This document shows positions 9,035 through 16,222 of a DNA stretch of 64,000 bases, in pieces. Numbering within the stretch: position 1 is the first letter of the stretch; each line of letters begins with the position of its first letter. Origin of the DNA: Eubacterium xylanophilum ATCC 35991 (GTDB lineage: Bacteria > Bacillota > Clostridia > Lachnospirales > Lachnospiraceae); assembly GCF_000518685.1 (NCBI RefSeq), contig NZ_JAEB01000001.1, positions 62,001 to 126,000 of the forward strand. Reading direction: 5' to 3'. A model generated the notes under the pieces. The model saw only the letters and a program-made list of their open reading frames with translations. It ran no database searches and had not been told where the DNA came from. The translations under genes and the position numbers were made by a program.

Positions 9035-10183
9035 ATGAAATCAAAAATGGCAAAAAAATTAGTTATTTTAGGGGTTTTAGGACTTTTAGTTGGTTGTTCA
9101 AATAAAATTGATGATAAAGATTCGATTAATAAAACATCAGTTGTAGAAGAAAGTGAAAAACCTCAAATTGTACATGATATAATAGAAATGCCAGCTGTGA
9201 AAGAAGAGGAAGGGTACAAATTTAATGATTATCTTTATGTGGTAAAAGATGGAAAACCCGAAGTAATATCACGGCTTATAAATAAAGGAAAAAAGAGAGT
9301 CAGATTTACAATATCTAATTTGAATAAAGATAATACATGGACAACGCAAATTGCACCTTGGTCGGAAAATTGCAATTATCAAGATCTGTATTCTGTTATG
9401 TGTTTTTCTTATAATGCAGAGGGTGTTTTATATGCCTTGATGCTTAAACAGGATTTTACTAATCCAATTATTCGATGTCTAGGAGATGATGGAAAATCTT
9501 ATGATATAGATATGCAAGATGTAAAGAAAACATATCCGAATAGATTTCCGTATAAATTCAGTTTTATTGATAACAATCGTTGTGTATTATATATGGATTA
9601 TGATAAAGAAAAAGAGAAAGGAACTCAAAAAAAACAAGGAACCTACAGAAGTAGTCAAGATATTGAAGCAGAGAAAACATTGATGCAAGTATACAACATC
9701 GCAGAAAATAGGATGGAAAGTGACAAAGAGTTTCTATTTTATGATGTTAGTATTTATGATAAAGATTTGCGAGGTTATGTTTATAATCCTGAAAATGATG
9801 CAATTGTCGTAAAAAAAATGGGTGACAAGATCTCAGAGAGAATGATAAAGTGCGGCTTAAAAGAGTTTTGGAGTAAACCCAGAAGGGGATATGAATTTTT
9901 ATCTGAAGACGGAGATAAGGGTTATTTATTAAGTGAATTTGGTATTGTAGGGGGGAATCTAGATGCTGAAAAATGGGATTGGATTGTGGATAGAGGTGAA
10001 TTTGTCTTAGGTGGAGATGAGGAAATAATTAAGAGAGTTAATTCAAAAGGAATGACTCCGATGGGAACAATAAAAGTTTTAAAAGGAAATGAATCTGATT
10101 ATGATTTTTATCGTTTGATGAGGTATGCAAATAACAATGAAAGCGAAATGTTTTGGGTGTATTATCATGAAAAAGAAGTATAA
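9035..10183 (+). CDS. Lipoprotein of unknown function, paralog 2
   Basis: This is a tandem paralog of the preceding gene. Shared landmarks are IVHDII, GKPEVISR, a Cys near residue 110, GYVYNPE, and a C-terminal ESDYDFYRLMRY followed by YHEKEV. The lipobox is LLVGC, so it is also a membrane-anchored lipoprotein. The start is taken as ATG 9035, seven bases after GGAGAG; an in-frame ATG at 9020 would put the Shine-Dalgarno inside the coding region. It lies about 115 bases after paralog 1 with no obvious terminator between, so it probably shares the repeat-rich promoter. Function unknown; like its neighbour it is AT-rich. Confidence 0.75.
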   Translation: MKSKMAKKLVILGVLGLLVGCSNKIDDKDSINKTSVVEESEKPQIVHDIIEMPAVKEEEGYKFNDYLYVVKDGKPEVISRLINKGKKRVRFTISNLNKDNTWTTQIAPWSENCNYQDLYSVMCFSYNAEGVLYALMLKQDFTNPIIRCLGDDGKSYDIDMQDVKKTYPNRFPYKFSFIDNNRCVLYMDYDKEKEKGTQKKQGTYRSSQDIEAEKTLMQVYNIAENRMESDKEFLFYDVSIYDKDLRGYVYNPENDAIVVKKMGDKISERMIKCGLKEFWSKPRRGYEFLSEDGDKGYLLSEFGIVGGNLDAEKWDWIVDRGEFVLGGDEEIIKRVNSKGMTPMGTIKVLKGNESDYDFYRLMRYANNNESEMFWVYYHEKEV

Positions 10184-10391
10184 GGATGCATTGGCTTTAG
10201 CAATGACAATGATTGGTCAAGTAGTCGGTAGCAGTACTATTTGCGAAACACATACTGCTAGTCTTACAAGCTTTGCGCAAGGAATGTCAGTACTAGATAT
10301 GTATAAAAAACAAAAAGCGGCCAACCAGCGAGAGACTTCAACGCGAATGCGTTGCGTCTCGAGTCGGTTGGCCGCTTTTTGTTTTTATTAG
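10167..10391 (+). CDS. Possible small peptide overlapping the end of lipoprotein 2
   Basis: An ATG inside the last codons of lipoprotein 2 opens a 74-codon frame. It starts MKKKYKDALALAMTMIG, a basic then hydrophobic segment that resembles a signal peptide, and continues for about 55 plausible residues. The last 25 or so codons run through the strong hairpin at 10312-10380, which is unusual for a real gene. The arrangement could be a translationally coupled peptide, or a chance frame, since the paralog's end (CATGAAAAA for His-Glu-Lys) creates the same out-of-frame ATG. No homology is recognised. Confidence 0.3.
   Translation: MKKKYKDALALAMTMIGQVVGSSTICETHTASLTSFAQGMSVLDMYKKQKAANQRETSTRMRCVSSRLAAFCFY
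10312..10380. terminator. Bidirectional intrinsic terminator between lipoprotein 2 and the minus-strand gene
   Basis: The outer arms AAAAAGCGGCCAACC and GGTTGGCCGCTTTTT are perfectly complementary and give a U-tract in both directions. The inner part contains a further hairpin CAACGC-GAAT-GCGTTG flanked by GAGAC/GTCTC. It separates convergent transcription units. Confidence 0.9.
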
Positions 10392-10753
10392 AATATTTGA
10401 TTTATAAATGCAAATATGTAAGAACCCAGCAAGAATAGCAATATGAGTATGACGGCTATTCTTGTTTTAAACTTGCCATCTTTGAAGCGTGGCTTATCCG
10501 ATACTGTTGCATTTGCGTCGTTTGCAGAAGTATTAGATTCAAAGATTGAGTGTATAATATCAGAAGCTTTCTCAGCATCACGTTCTTGAACCATTATATC
10601 CACACCATAAGGAGACATTGACTGGGCTACATTCAGGTATTGGCCACTGCCGACTTCCGAATATGTGGACTGTATTCCCGATTCAAGCAGAAGGCTTTTT
10701 ATCTGCTCAGCTATCATTTTATTTTGTGCATTATAAATTTTTACTATTTCCAT
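10388..10753 (-). CDS. DUF2007-like protein with C-terminal membrane anchor (121 aa)
   Basis: The first 70 residues resemble the DUF2007 (putative signal-transducing) family: a ferredoxin-like fold with VKIYNAQNKMIAEQIKSLL and a later VDIMVQERDAEKA, as in small proteins that carry one such domain. After a polar linker of about 25 residues a single hydrophobic helix (IAVILILLFLLGSYIFAFI) ends the protein, so the domain should face the cytoplasm from a tail anchor. GGAGG lies upstream of the ATG on the minus strand. It stands alone, divergent from the CotH gene and convergent with the lipoprotein operon. The function of the family is not established. Confidence 0.7.
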   Translation of the reverse strand: MEIVKIYNAQNKMIAEQIKSLLLESGIQSTYSEVGSGQYLNVAQSMSPYGVDIMVQERDAEKASDIIHSIFESNTSANDANATVSDKPRFKDGKFKTRIAVILILLFLLGSYIFAFINQIF

Positions 10754-10903
10754 AATTACTAACCTCCGTAATGTATAATTATGCTATTCGCCTATATATT
10801 AGCATAACAATTTGTGTAAGGCAAGAGAAATATTATTAAATAATTTTGAATTTTCCATAATAATTGGTAAAAATATTGTAACAATATTTTAAAGAAAAAA
10901 TGT

Positions 10904-10932
10904 TTGAATTGTTAACATTACTATGCTATAAT
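10904..10932 (+). promoter_or_regulatory. Sigma-70-type promoter of the large CotH gene
   Basis: TTGAAT (10904-10909) lies 17 bp from TATAAT (10927-10932). The 5' UTR of about 65 bases holds a small hairpin (GCTGT...ACAGC near 10940-10957) before AAGGAG and the ATG at 11003. The rest of the divergent gap (10754-10903) is AT-rich with no other feature seen. Confidence 0.65.
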
Positions 10933-11002
10933 ATTTCATGCTGTTGTGGCGACAGCAAGAAGAAGGCGGAAATCCCGTAAAGAATAGAAAAGGAGAACAG
11001 TG

Positions 11003-14000
11003 ATGAGAATCAAATGGAACAAAACATGTAGCAAGAGACTTGTCGGAACTATGTTAGCACTTTCGCTTATATTGAGTGGTGTGCCAACTAATGTTATGGC
11101 AAGCGAACCAGTGCAGAAGCTGAGAGACGAAGAGCCAATCGGTGAGGGATTGGATGGTCAGGGAACAGAGATTGCTGAACCTGAGACTCAGACCAATGGA
11201 ACAATTCCACAGAATATTATCGATGAGGCTATTGCGGCAGGAGTGCCAGATGCTTTTGTTAGACATAGCTTTGCAGATGAAGCTGATAAGCTCGAGGCTC
11301 CAGCTGTAGAGTTAGCAGATGGTGAAGAGGATCCGGGGCTTCAGTTGAAGGCAAAGAAAACTGGTGATGAGACAGAAGGACTCGTGCTCGAAAAAGTTGA
11401 CACAGGCGTATTGGCAAGAACCAAGATTGACCTTGGAGAGTTCAACTTTGGAGAAGATGGTCTTAAACCAGGAAAAGTTATTTTTAATATGTTAGCATCT
11501 AAGAAGCTCAAAGGAAAGGCCAAACTATATTTCGGAGAAAGTGATGAGAGCTTTGCAACAATTAATATTAGAAGATGCGCATCAAGTGACTGGGAAGCAC
11601 CTAGAAACTGTGTGGGAAGTATTAATCCAGGAGGACTCAAGGGCAAAGAGCATATTTACCTTGTATTTGAAGCTGAGTCAGGCGTAAATGAAGATGGTGT
11701 AAGTGTTGGTGTTTCCGGAGAAAAGGGAAGTTTATACATAGAGAGTATGTTCTTCACAGAGGGAAGCACTCCAGTAATCAGTATTGATGTAGATAAAGAA
11801 ATTAACAATATGGATGCAATCAATGGGTCACCAAAGCACACAGTATATGGTGCCGGTGACATGACAATTGAGATTCCTGAGGGATATAAGGCACAGTATA
11901 CAGACGACAAGCTTAAGAGCGCCACATATGAGCTTGAGTACATCAGAGGTAGAGGAAACTCAACTTGGGAGACAGAGAAGAAACCATATAAACTTAAGCT
12001 TGAAAAGTCATCTGATTTATTTGGAATGGGCAAGTCCAAACATTGGGTGCTCATGGCAAATTACTATGATTTCTCACTTTTGAGAAACAAGTTTACCAAT
12101 TATCTTGGTGAGAAGATGGACTTGGAGTTTACTCCTAAGAGTGTATGTGCAGATGTAATTGTTGACGGTGAGTTCTACGGAAGTTATCAGCTTAGCCAGC
12201 ATGTTAGAATTGGCAAGAATAATGTAAATATCGATGATCTTGAGGACAAGCCAGCTTCCACTTTGCCAGAAATCAGTGGTGGATACTTGTTGTCAATGGG
12301 TACATCATGGTTGTCAGAAGATGATGACAAAGTAGACCTTATGAATGTAGGTGGAAACATTTTCAGAATCGAGAAACCAGAATATGATTCAGAGTATCCG
12401 GAGGATGCCAGAGATGCACAGAAAAACTATATCAACGGATATTTGAAGGAACTCAATGCAGCAGTAGAGAGCTTGGTTCCTGAAGAAGAAAGAGAGAATA
12501 TTAATTCTGAAGACGAGACAGAAGAAGAGCCGGTTGTAGTACCAGAGGGAAGAACATGGCGCGATTATATGGATGAGCAGTCATTTATCGACTACGCGTT
12601 GATTCAGGAAGTGTCAAAGAATGGTGATGCTTATGGTTCAGGAAGTACATATTTGTATAAGAAACGCAGTGATAAACTGTTCTGGGGCCCACTTTGGGAC
12701 TTCGATTATGTTGCATGGGGCGCAGTTGACTTTACTGATGGTCAGCCATTCGGCGGATTTGCCACATTCTCAAGTTGCCCATGGTTCTCAACTCTTTTCA
12801 AGTATGATGAAGAGTTTAAGCAAAATGTTCTGAAGAGATGGGAAAAACTCAGTGCAATTCTCAAGGAAGGCGCTGGTCCAGATGGATTTATTGACGAATA
12901 TGCTAAAGAAATCTATTACTCAGCACTTGCTAACTATCAGGTAAGAAAGACATACTTCTCAGATTATGGCATGGATATGAATGGCTATGATGGTTATGAT
13001 GATGGAAACTATGGTTCAGAAGAGAGCGAAGAATCTTATGTAATCAATTATGGCAATGAGATTCAGCGTTACATGGCATGGATTAATTGTGAGGCAGAGT
13101 GGCTTGACGAAAACCTAAAGTCATACGATGGTGAGGGAAGAGGCTACTATCAGGAATTGCCACCAATCAAATTCTATGTTGATGACAATGTTGTCAGTGA
13201 AGTAACTTTGGATCCTAGAACAGAGGGTATTGTGGAATCAGATTTCCCTGAGGAACCAACTAAGGATGGATATAAGTTCATCGGATGGGAATTTAGACAA
13301 AAAACAAATGATGGAGAGGAACTAGAGCCACAGTTCCTTGAAGTGGGAGATTTCCCATTCCATTATTCATATGATGAAGAGGACAATGAAACTATAGAGT
13401 CATACAAGATCGTTGCAAAGTTTATCCCATTGTCAGAGTACAAAGTACCGGAAAGTATCACTTTTGCAAGAGATACAGTATTTTATACAATGTACAGTGA
13501 TGATTCATATTATGAAGATTATGAAGAGGGTGCTTCAACTTTAATGCCAGAAGAAGTGGATATGGCGAATGTTATCAATGTCAGACCATTTAACGCGGAC
13601 AAAAAAGAACTTAAGTGGACAGTGACTCCACAGGTTGAAGGCGTAGGCGACATGACAGATGATGAAATCGCTAATTACGGAATAATAAGTAAATCTGGCA
13701 AATTGACCGCATATCAACCAGTTGACTTTGTAGTTACATGTGAGTACAAGAATCTCAAAGCTACTGTAAATGTTAGATATGTAAGCCAAGAGGAATTAAA
13801 GGCACCTAAGACTATATATGTTGCTAAATCATTGGAGATGAATCCGGGAGAGTATGGAGATGTAAACTTCAGCTTTGACTCTGAGGTTGGAGTGACTCAG
13901 AATATCTATAATTCTGTAGTATTTAAATCTGCTGACGAAGACGTGGTAGAAGTATCAAATAATGGCGAAGTTTACGCTAAGACTGCAGGTAATGCTACTA

Positions 14001-14533
14001 TCGTAACTGTATATCGCAATATTGATACTGATGATTATATCATCAAGACAACAAAAGTTTCCGTTAAGGGTGATGAGCCTAAGGTGACACCAGCTCCTGC
14101 AACTAATGATACTGCCAGTGCTGAGGCATCAGCTACTCCAAGCGCAGCTCCTACAGTTGCACCAACGAAGCCAGCTGCTCCTACAGTGGCTACTGCTGCA
14201 CCTACGGTTGCTCCTAATAAGGCTACAAAGGCTAAGAAGCCAGCTAAGGCCAAAGTGGTTAAGGTTTCTAAGAAGAAGAAATCAACTAAGGTTAAGGTTA
14301 AGGTGAAGAGCCAGAAGGGCGTAAAGGGTTACCAGGTAGCTGTATTCAAGTCATCTAAGGATGCCAAGAAGGGCAAGAAGGCAATTCTCAAGAAGGTTGT
14401 CAAGAAAGCAAACGCAACCCTTAAGTCCAAGAAACTTAAGAACAAAAAGAAGGTATATGTCAAGGTTAGAGCATTTAAGAAAGACGGCAAGAAGACTGTT
14501 TATGGAAAATGGTCCGCAGTCAAGAAGTCATAA
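11003..14533 (+). CDS. Very large secreted CotH-kinase family protein with Ig-like and lysine-rich FN3-like modules
   Basis: The start is ATG 11003, eight bases after AAGGAG. A signal peptide ends near NVMAS (about residue 33). A beta-rich N-terminal region is followed by a CotH-type atypical kinase domain at about 290-600. It contains IRGRGNSTW, the KHWVLMANYYD segment, KNGDAYGSGSTYLYKK and GPLWDFDY, the probable metal-binding Asp-x-Asp. CotH of Bacillus is a protein kinase of spore coat proteins; homologs also occur in cellulosomal and surface proteins. Then come an InlB-type beta-repeat-like segment (GYKFIGWEF), a bacterial Ig-like region, a Pro/Thr/Ala linker, and a C-terminal FN3-like module packed with lysine and ending in VYGKWSAVKKS. 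It ends in its own terminator, so it is monocistronic. An extracellular kinase role is an inference. Confidence 0.82.
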   Translation: MRIKWNKTCSKRLVGTMLALSLILSGVPTNVMASEPVQKLRDEEPIGEGLDGQGTEIAEPETQTNGTIPQNIIDEAIAAGVPDAFVRHSFADEADKLEAPAVELADGEEDPGLQLKAKKTGDETEGLVLEKVDTGVLARTKIDLGEFNFGEDGLKPGKVIFNMLASKKLKGKAKLYFGESDESFATINIRRCASSDWEAPRNCVGSINPGGLKGKEHIYLVFEAESGVNEDGVSVGVSGEKGSLYIESMFFTEGSTPVISIDVDKEINNMDAINGSPKHTVYGAGDMTIEIPEGYKAQYTDDKLKSATYELEYIRGRGNSTWETEKKPYKLKLEKSSDLFGMGKSKHWVLMANYYDFSLLRNKFTNYLGEKMDLEFTPKSVCADVIVDGEFYGSYQLSQHVRIGKNNVNIDDLEDKPASTLPEISGGYLLSMGTSWLSEDDDKVDLMNVGGNIFRIEKPEYDSEYPEDARDAQKNYINGYLKELNAAVESLVPEEERENINSEDETEEEPVVVPEGRTWRDYMDEQSFIDYALIQEVSKNGDAYGSGSTYLYKKRSDKLFWGPLWDFDYVAWGAVDFTDGQPFGGFATFSSCPWFSTLFKYDEEFKQNVLKRWEKLSAILKEGAGPDGFIDEYAKEIYYSALANYQVRKTYFSDYGMDMNGYDGYDDGNYGSEESEESYVINYGNEIQRYMAWINCEAEWLDENLKSYDGEGRGYYQELPPIKFYVDDNVVSEVTLDPRTEGIVESDFPEEPTKDGYKFIGWEFRQKTNDGEELEPQFLEVGDFPFHYSYDEEDNETIESYKIVAKFIPLSEYKVPESITFARDTVFYTMYSDDSYYEDYEEGASTLMPEEVDMANVINVRPFNADKKELKWTVTPQVEGVGDMTDDEIANYGIISKSGKLTAYQPVDFVVTCEYKNLKATVNVRYVSQEELKAPKTIYVAKSLEMNPGEYGDVNFSFDSEVGVTQNIYNSVVFKSADEDVVEVSNNGEVYAKTAGNATIVTVYRNIDTDDYIIKTTKVSVKGDEPKVTPAPATNDTASAEASATPSAAPTVAPTKPAAPTVATAAPTVAPNKATKAKKPAKAKVVKVSKKKKSTKVKVKVKSQKGVKGYQVAVFKSSKDAKKGKKAILKKVVKKANATLKSKKLKNKKKVYVKVRAFKKDGKKTVYGKWSAVKKS

Positions 14534-14557
14534 TAAAACTTGACAAATGATAAATCC

Positions 14558-14586
14558 AAGGCACCGCTTCGGCGGTGCCTTTTTTA
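14558..14586 (+). terminator. Intrinsic terminator after the CotH gene
   Basis: Stem GGCACCGC-TTCG-GCGGTGCC with an ultra-stable TTCG loop, followed by six T. It starts about 25 bases after the CotH stop codon. Confidence 0.95.
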
Positions 14587-14648
14587 TGGCGTTTTGGTGC
14601 AGTTCAATAGCATTAATAAAAAAATATTTGAAAATATGTAAAATATAC

Positions 14649-14677
14649 TTGACATAATGTAAGGTAGGTGGTATTAT
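14649..14677 (+). promoter_or_regulatory. Promoter of the membrane protein/XRE pair
   Basis: TTGACA (14649-14654) and TATTAT (14672-14677) are 17 bp apart; an overlapping TATAAT at 14675-14680 would give 20 bp. The following XRE gene product may bind here (inference only). Confidence 0.65.
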
Positions 14678-14752
14678 AATATCAGAAACAAGATAGAAGG
14701 GGTTGTGAGAGACTCTTCTAGAACCAAATTAAGAAAGGAAAAGGTGAGTGTT

Positions 14753-15262
14753 ATGAGAACAGCGGGAATAGCTATAGGAATTATGGTGGGGTTGATAATA
14801 GTAGTATTTGTATTGAAGGCCATCAACAAGGACGGCAAGATGAAGACTGAGTATGATGAACGCCAGAAGATTGTGAGAGGCGAAGCATATATGTACGGCT
14901 TTTACGCTTTGATTATTTCATTGGTTGCTGAGTTTATGGTTGATTCAGCGGTATATGATGTGAGTAAATTGGGAATTACAGAATTCGTTGCACCTATTCT
15001 CATTGGAATTATTACTCAAGTAACTTACAGTATTTTCAATGACGGATATGAGGGGATTAATACTAACATGACCAAATTTATCGTCGTTATGATTGTTGTC
15101 ACATTGATTAATTTCTTGTCCGGTTTCGGAAGTATATTTAATGAAGGATTATTCCGAAGTGACGTGTTGAACGATTCTTTTGTAAATATTTTGGTAGGCG
15201 GAATGGGATTGATACTGATGATTGAGTTGATGATTAAGAAGGGAATTGAAAGCGGGGCATAA
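14753..15262 (+). CDS. Four-helix membrane protein paired with an XRE regulator
   Basis: The predicted product has a first transmembrane helix immediately after the start (IAIGIMVGLIIVVFVLKAI). A charged cytoplasmic stretch KMKTEYDERQKIVRGEAY follows, then three more hydrophobic segments. YDERQ followed by a transmembrane bundle is typical of small membrane proteins that Firmicutes encode just before a 65-residue Cro/CI-type regulator; their function is unknown. I chose ATG 14753 behind AAGGTGAG; an in-frame GTG at 14705 would add 16 polar residues. The stop lies 25 bases before the regulator start, so the two form an operon. No family name is claimed. Confidence 0.7.
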   Translation: MRTAGIAIGIMVGLIIVVFVLKAINKDGKMKTEYDERQKIVRGEAYMYGFYALIISLVAEFMVDSAVYDVSKLGITEFVAPILIGIITQVTYSIFNDGYEGINTNMTKFIVVMIVVTLINFLSGFGSIFNEGLFRSDVLNDSFVNILVGGMGLILMIELMIKKGIESGA

Positions 15263-15287
15263 TTGCTATAGATTGGAGCGTGAAGCT

Positions 15288-15485
15288 ATGAAAAATTTAC
15301 GTTTAAAGGCAGCCAGAGCTGGGATGGATATGTCTCAGGATGATCTGGCCAAGGCCGTGGGTGTGTCAAGACAGACTATAAGTGCCATAGAAAAAGGGGA
15401 TTATAACCCGACAATTAACCTTTGCATATCCGTATGCAAGGTGTTGGGAAAGACACTTGATGAGTTGTTTTGGGAAGAAGGATAA
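15288..15485 (+). CDS. Small XRE/Cro-type transcriptional regulator (65 aa)
   Basis: The whole protein is one helix-turn-helix domain: MSQDDLAKAVGVSRQTISAIE is the HTH core and KGDYNPTINLCISVCKVLG the following helices, ending in TLDELFWEEG. Proteins of this exact type (YozG-like) accompany small membrane proteins in many Firmicutes and are thought to repress the shared operon. The start is ATG 15288; earlier frame-open codons have no ribosome binding site. It is followed by a clear terminator. Confidence 0.88.
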   Translation: MKNLRLKAARAGMDMSQDDLAKAVGVSRQTISAIEKGDYNPTINLCISVCKVLGKTLDELFWEEG

Positions 15486-15496
15486 TATATAAGTAA

Positions 15497-15534
15497 AATG
15501 TTCAGTTAAGGTTTGCTTGGCTGAACATTTTTTT
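15497..15534 (+). terminator. Intrinsic terminator after the XRE gene
   Basis: Arms AATGTTCAG and CTGAACATT, extended inward by G-U-containing pairs (TTAAG with CTTGG), followed by a run of seven T. Confidence 0.88.
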
Positions 15535-15540
15535 GTTTTT

Positions 15541-15627
15541 GGAAACGCATATTGCTGGTCTTACTTCCTGCGGTCGTAAGACAATAATCGCATATTGCTG
15601 GTCTTACTCCCTATGGTCGTAAGACAT
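15541..15627. repeat. Two copies of a ~43-bp palindromic repeat, left of the feo operon
   Basis: Each unit reads CGCATATTGCTGGTCTTAC, a variable 8-9 bases, then GTCGTAAGACA. The arms GTCTTAC and GTAAGAC pair as a hairpin. Units start near 15543 and 15588. The same repeat occurs three times in the opposite orientation at 18836-18971, so the pair brackets the iron operon. The second copy is followed by seven T and could also work as a terminator. Confidence 0.85.
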
Positions 15628-15654
15628 TTTTTTCTAGTGAAATAAAAAAACTTC

Positions 15655-15707
15655 TTGACAAGTTAGGTTGTGCTAACTATAATAGAATATGGTTAGAACG
15701 TTCTAAC
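15655..15707 (+). promoter_or_regulatory. feo promoter with two DtxR/IdeR-like operators
   Basis: TTGACA (15655-15660) and TATAAT (15678-15683) are separated by exactly 17 bp. The spacer is filled by an interrupted palindrome GTTAG-GTTGTG-CTAAC (15662-15677), a good match to the DtxR/IdeR box core TTAGGTT...CTAAC. Just downstream, GTTAGAACGTTCTAAC (15692-15707) is a perfect 16-bp palindrome with the same half-site. Repression by an iron-bound DtxR-family protein is the simplest reading. Confidence 0.8.
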
Positions 15708-15752
15708 TGCAATTAGATGTATCTCGAGATATTATTATTAAGGAGGAGAACA

Positions 15753-15965
15753 ATGATGCCTCTTGTATTTGCGGAAGTAGATCAACCGGTTATTATCAAG
15801 AAAATTGGAGGAAATCCGGAAGTGAAGAAACACTTAGAGGATTTGGGCTTCAATGTGGGCGGCGAAGTTAGTGTCGTCAGCGCACTCGGAGAAAACTTAA
15901 TTGTGAAGGTTAAGCAGAGTAGAGTTGCAGTCAGCGAAGAGCTGGCAAGAAAGATTATGATTTAA
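15753..15965 (+). CDS. feoA: FeoA-type SH3 domain protein 1
   Basis: A protein of about 70 residues with the FeoA fold: VIIKKIGGNPEVKKHLEDLGFNVGGEVSVVSALGENLIVKVKQSRVAVS. The pattern of a small beta-barrel with a conserved leucine-glycine-phenylalanine turn and a late arginine segment fits FeoA. FeoA is thought to bind FeoB on the cytoplasmic side and aid ferrous iron transport. The start is ATG 15753 four bases after AAGGAGGAG; an adjacent ATG at 15756 is possible. It is the first gene after the iron-regulated promoter. Confidence 0.92.
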   Translation: MMPLVFAEVDQPVIIKKIGGNPEVKKHLEDLGFNVGGEVSVVSALGENLIVKVKQSRVAVSEELARKIMI

Positions 15966-15982
15966 TTGAGGAGGAACCTGCG

Positions 15983-16204
15983 GTGAAGACACTTAAAGAT
16001 GTAAAAATAGGTTCGACTGTAAAAGTTGTAAAATTACACGGAGAAGGTGCGGTAAAGCGCCGTATAATGGACATGGGAATTACAAAAAATGCTTCAATCT
16101 ATGTTAGGAAAGTGGCGCCTCTCGGCGATCCGATTGAAGTAACCGTCAGAAATTATGAGCTATCACTCAGAAAAGCAGATGCTGAAATGATTGAAGTGGA
16201 ATAG
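15983..16204 (+). CDS. feoA: FeoA-type SH3 domain protein 2
   Basis: This is a second, divergent FeoA of 73 residues (TLKDVKIGSTVKVVKLHGEG...RRIMDMGITKNASIYVRKVAPLGDPIEVTVRNYELSLRK). RRIMDMGI and GDPIEV are hallmark FeoA segments, so this copy is closer to classical FeoA than the first. It starts at GTG with GAGGAGG upstream. Two FeoA genes before feoB are common in Clostridia. It begins 17 bases after the first copy and ends 18 before feoB. Confidence 0.95.
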   Translation: MKTLKDVKIGSTVKVVKLHGEGAVKRRIMDMGITKNASIYVRKVAPLGDPIEVTVRNYELSLRKADAEMIEVE

Positions 16205-16222
16205 CAGAAAGGAAAAATGAAG

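Noticed and set aside
10940-10990. Riboswitch in the 5' UTR of the large CotH gene
   Set aside because: Only one small hairpin and a short GC patch; no recognisable riboswitch core or alternative terminator.
14035-14306. Alanine/valine- and arginine/leucine-rich frames over the CotH linker
   Set aside because: They mirror the repetitive Pro/Thr/Ala and lysine codons of the real gene.
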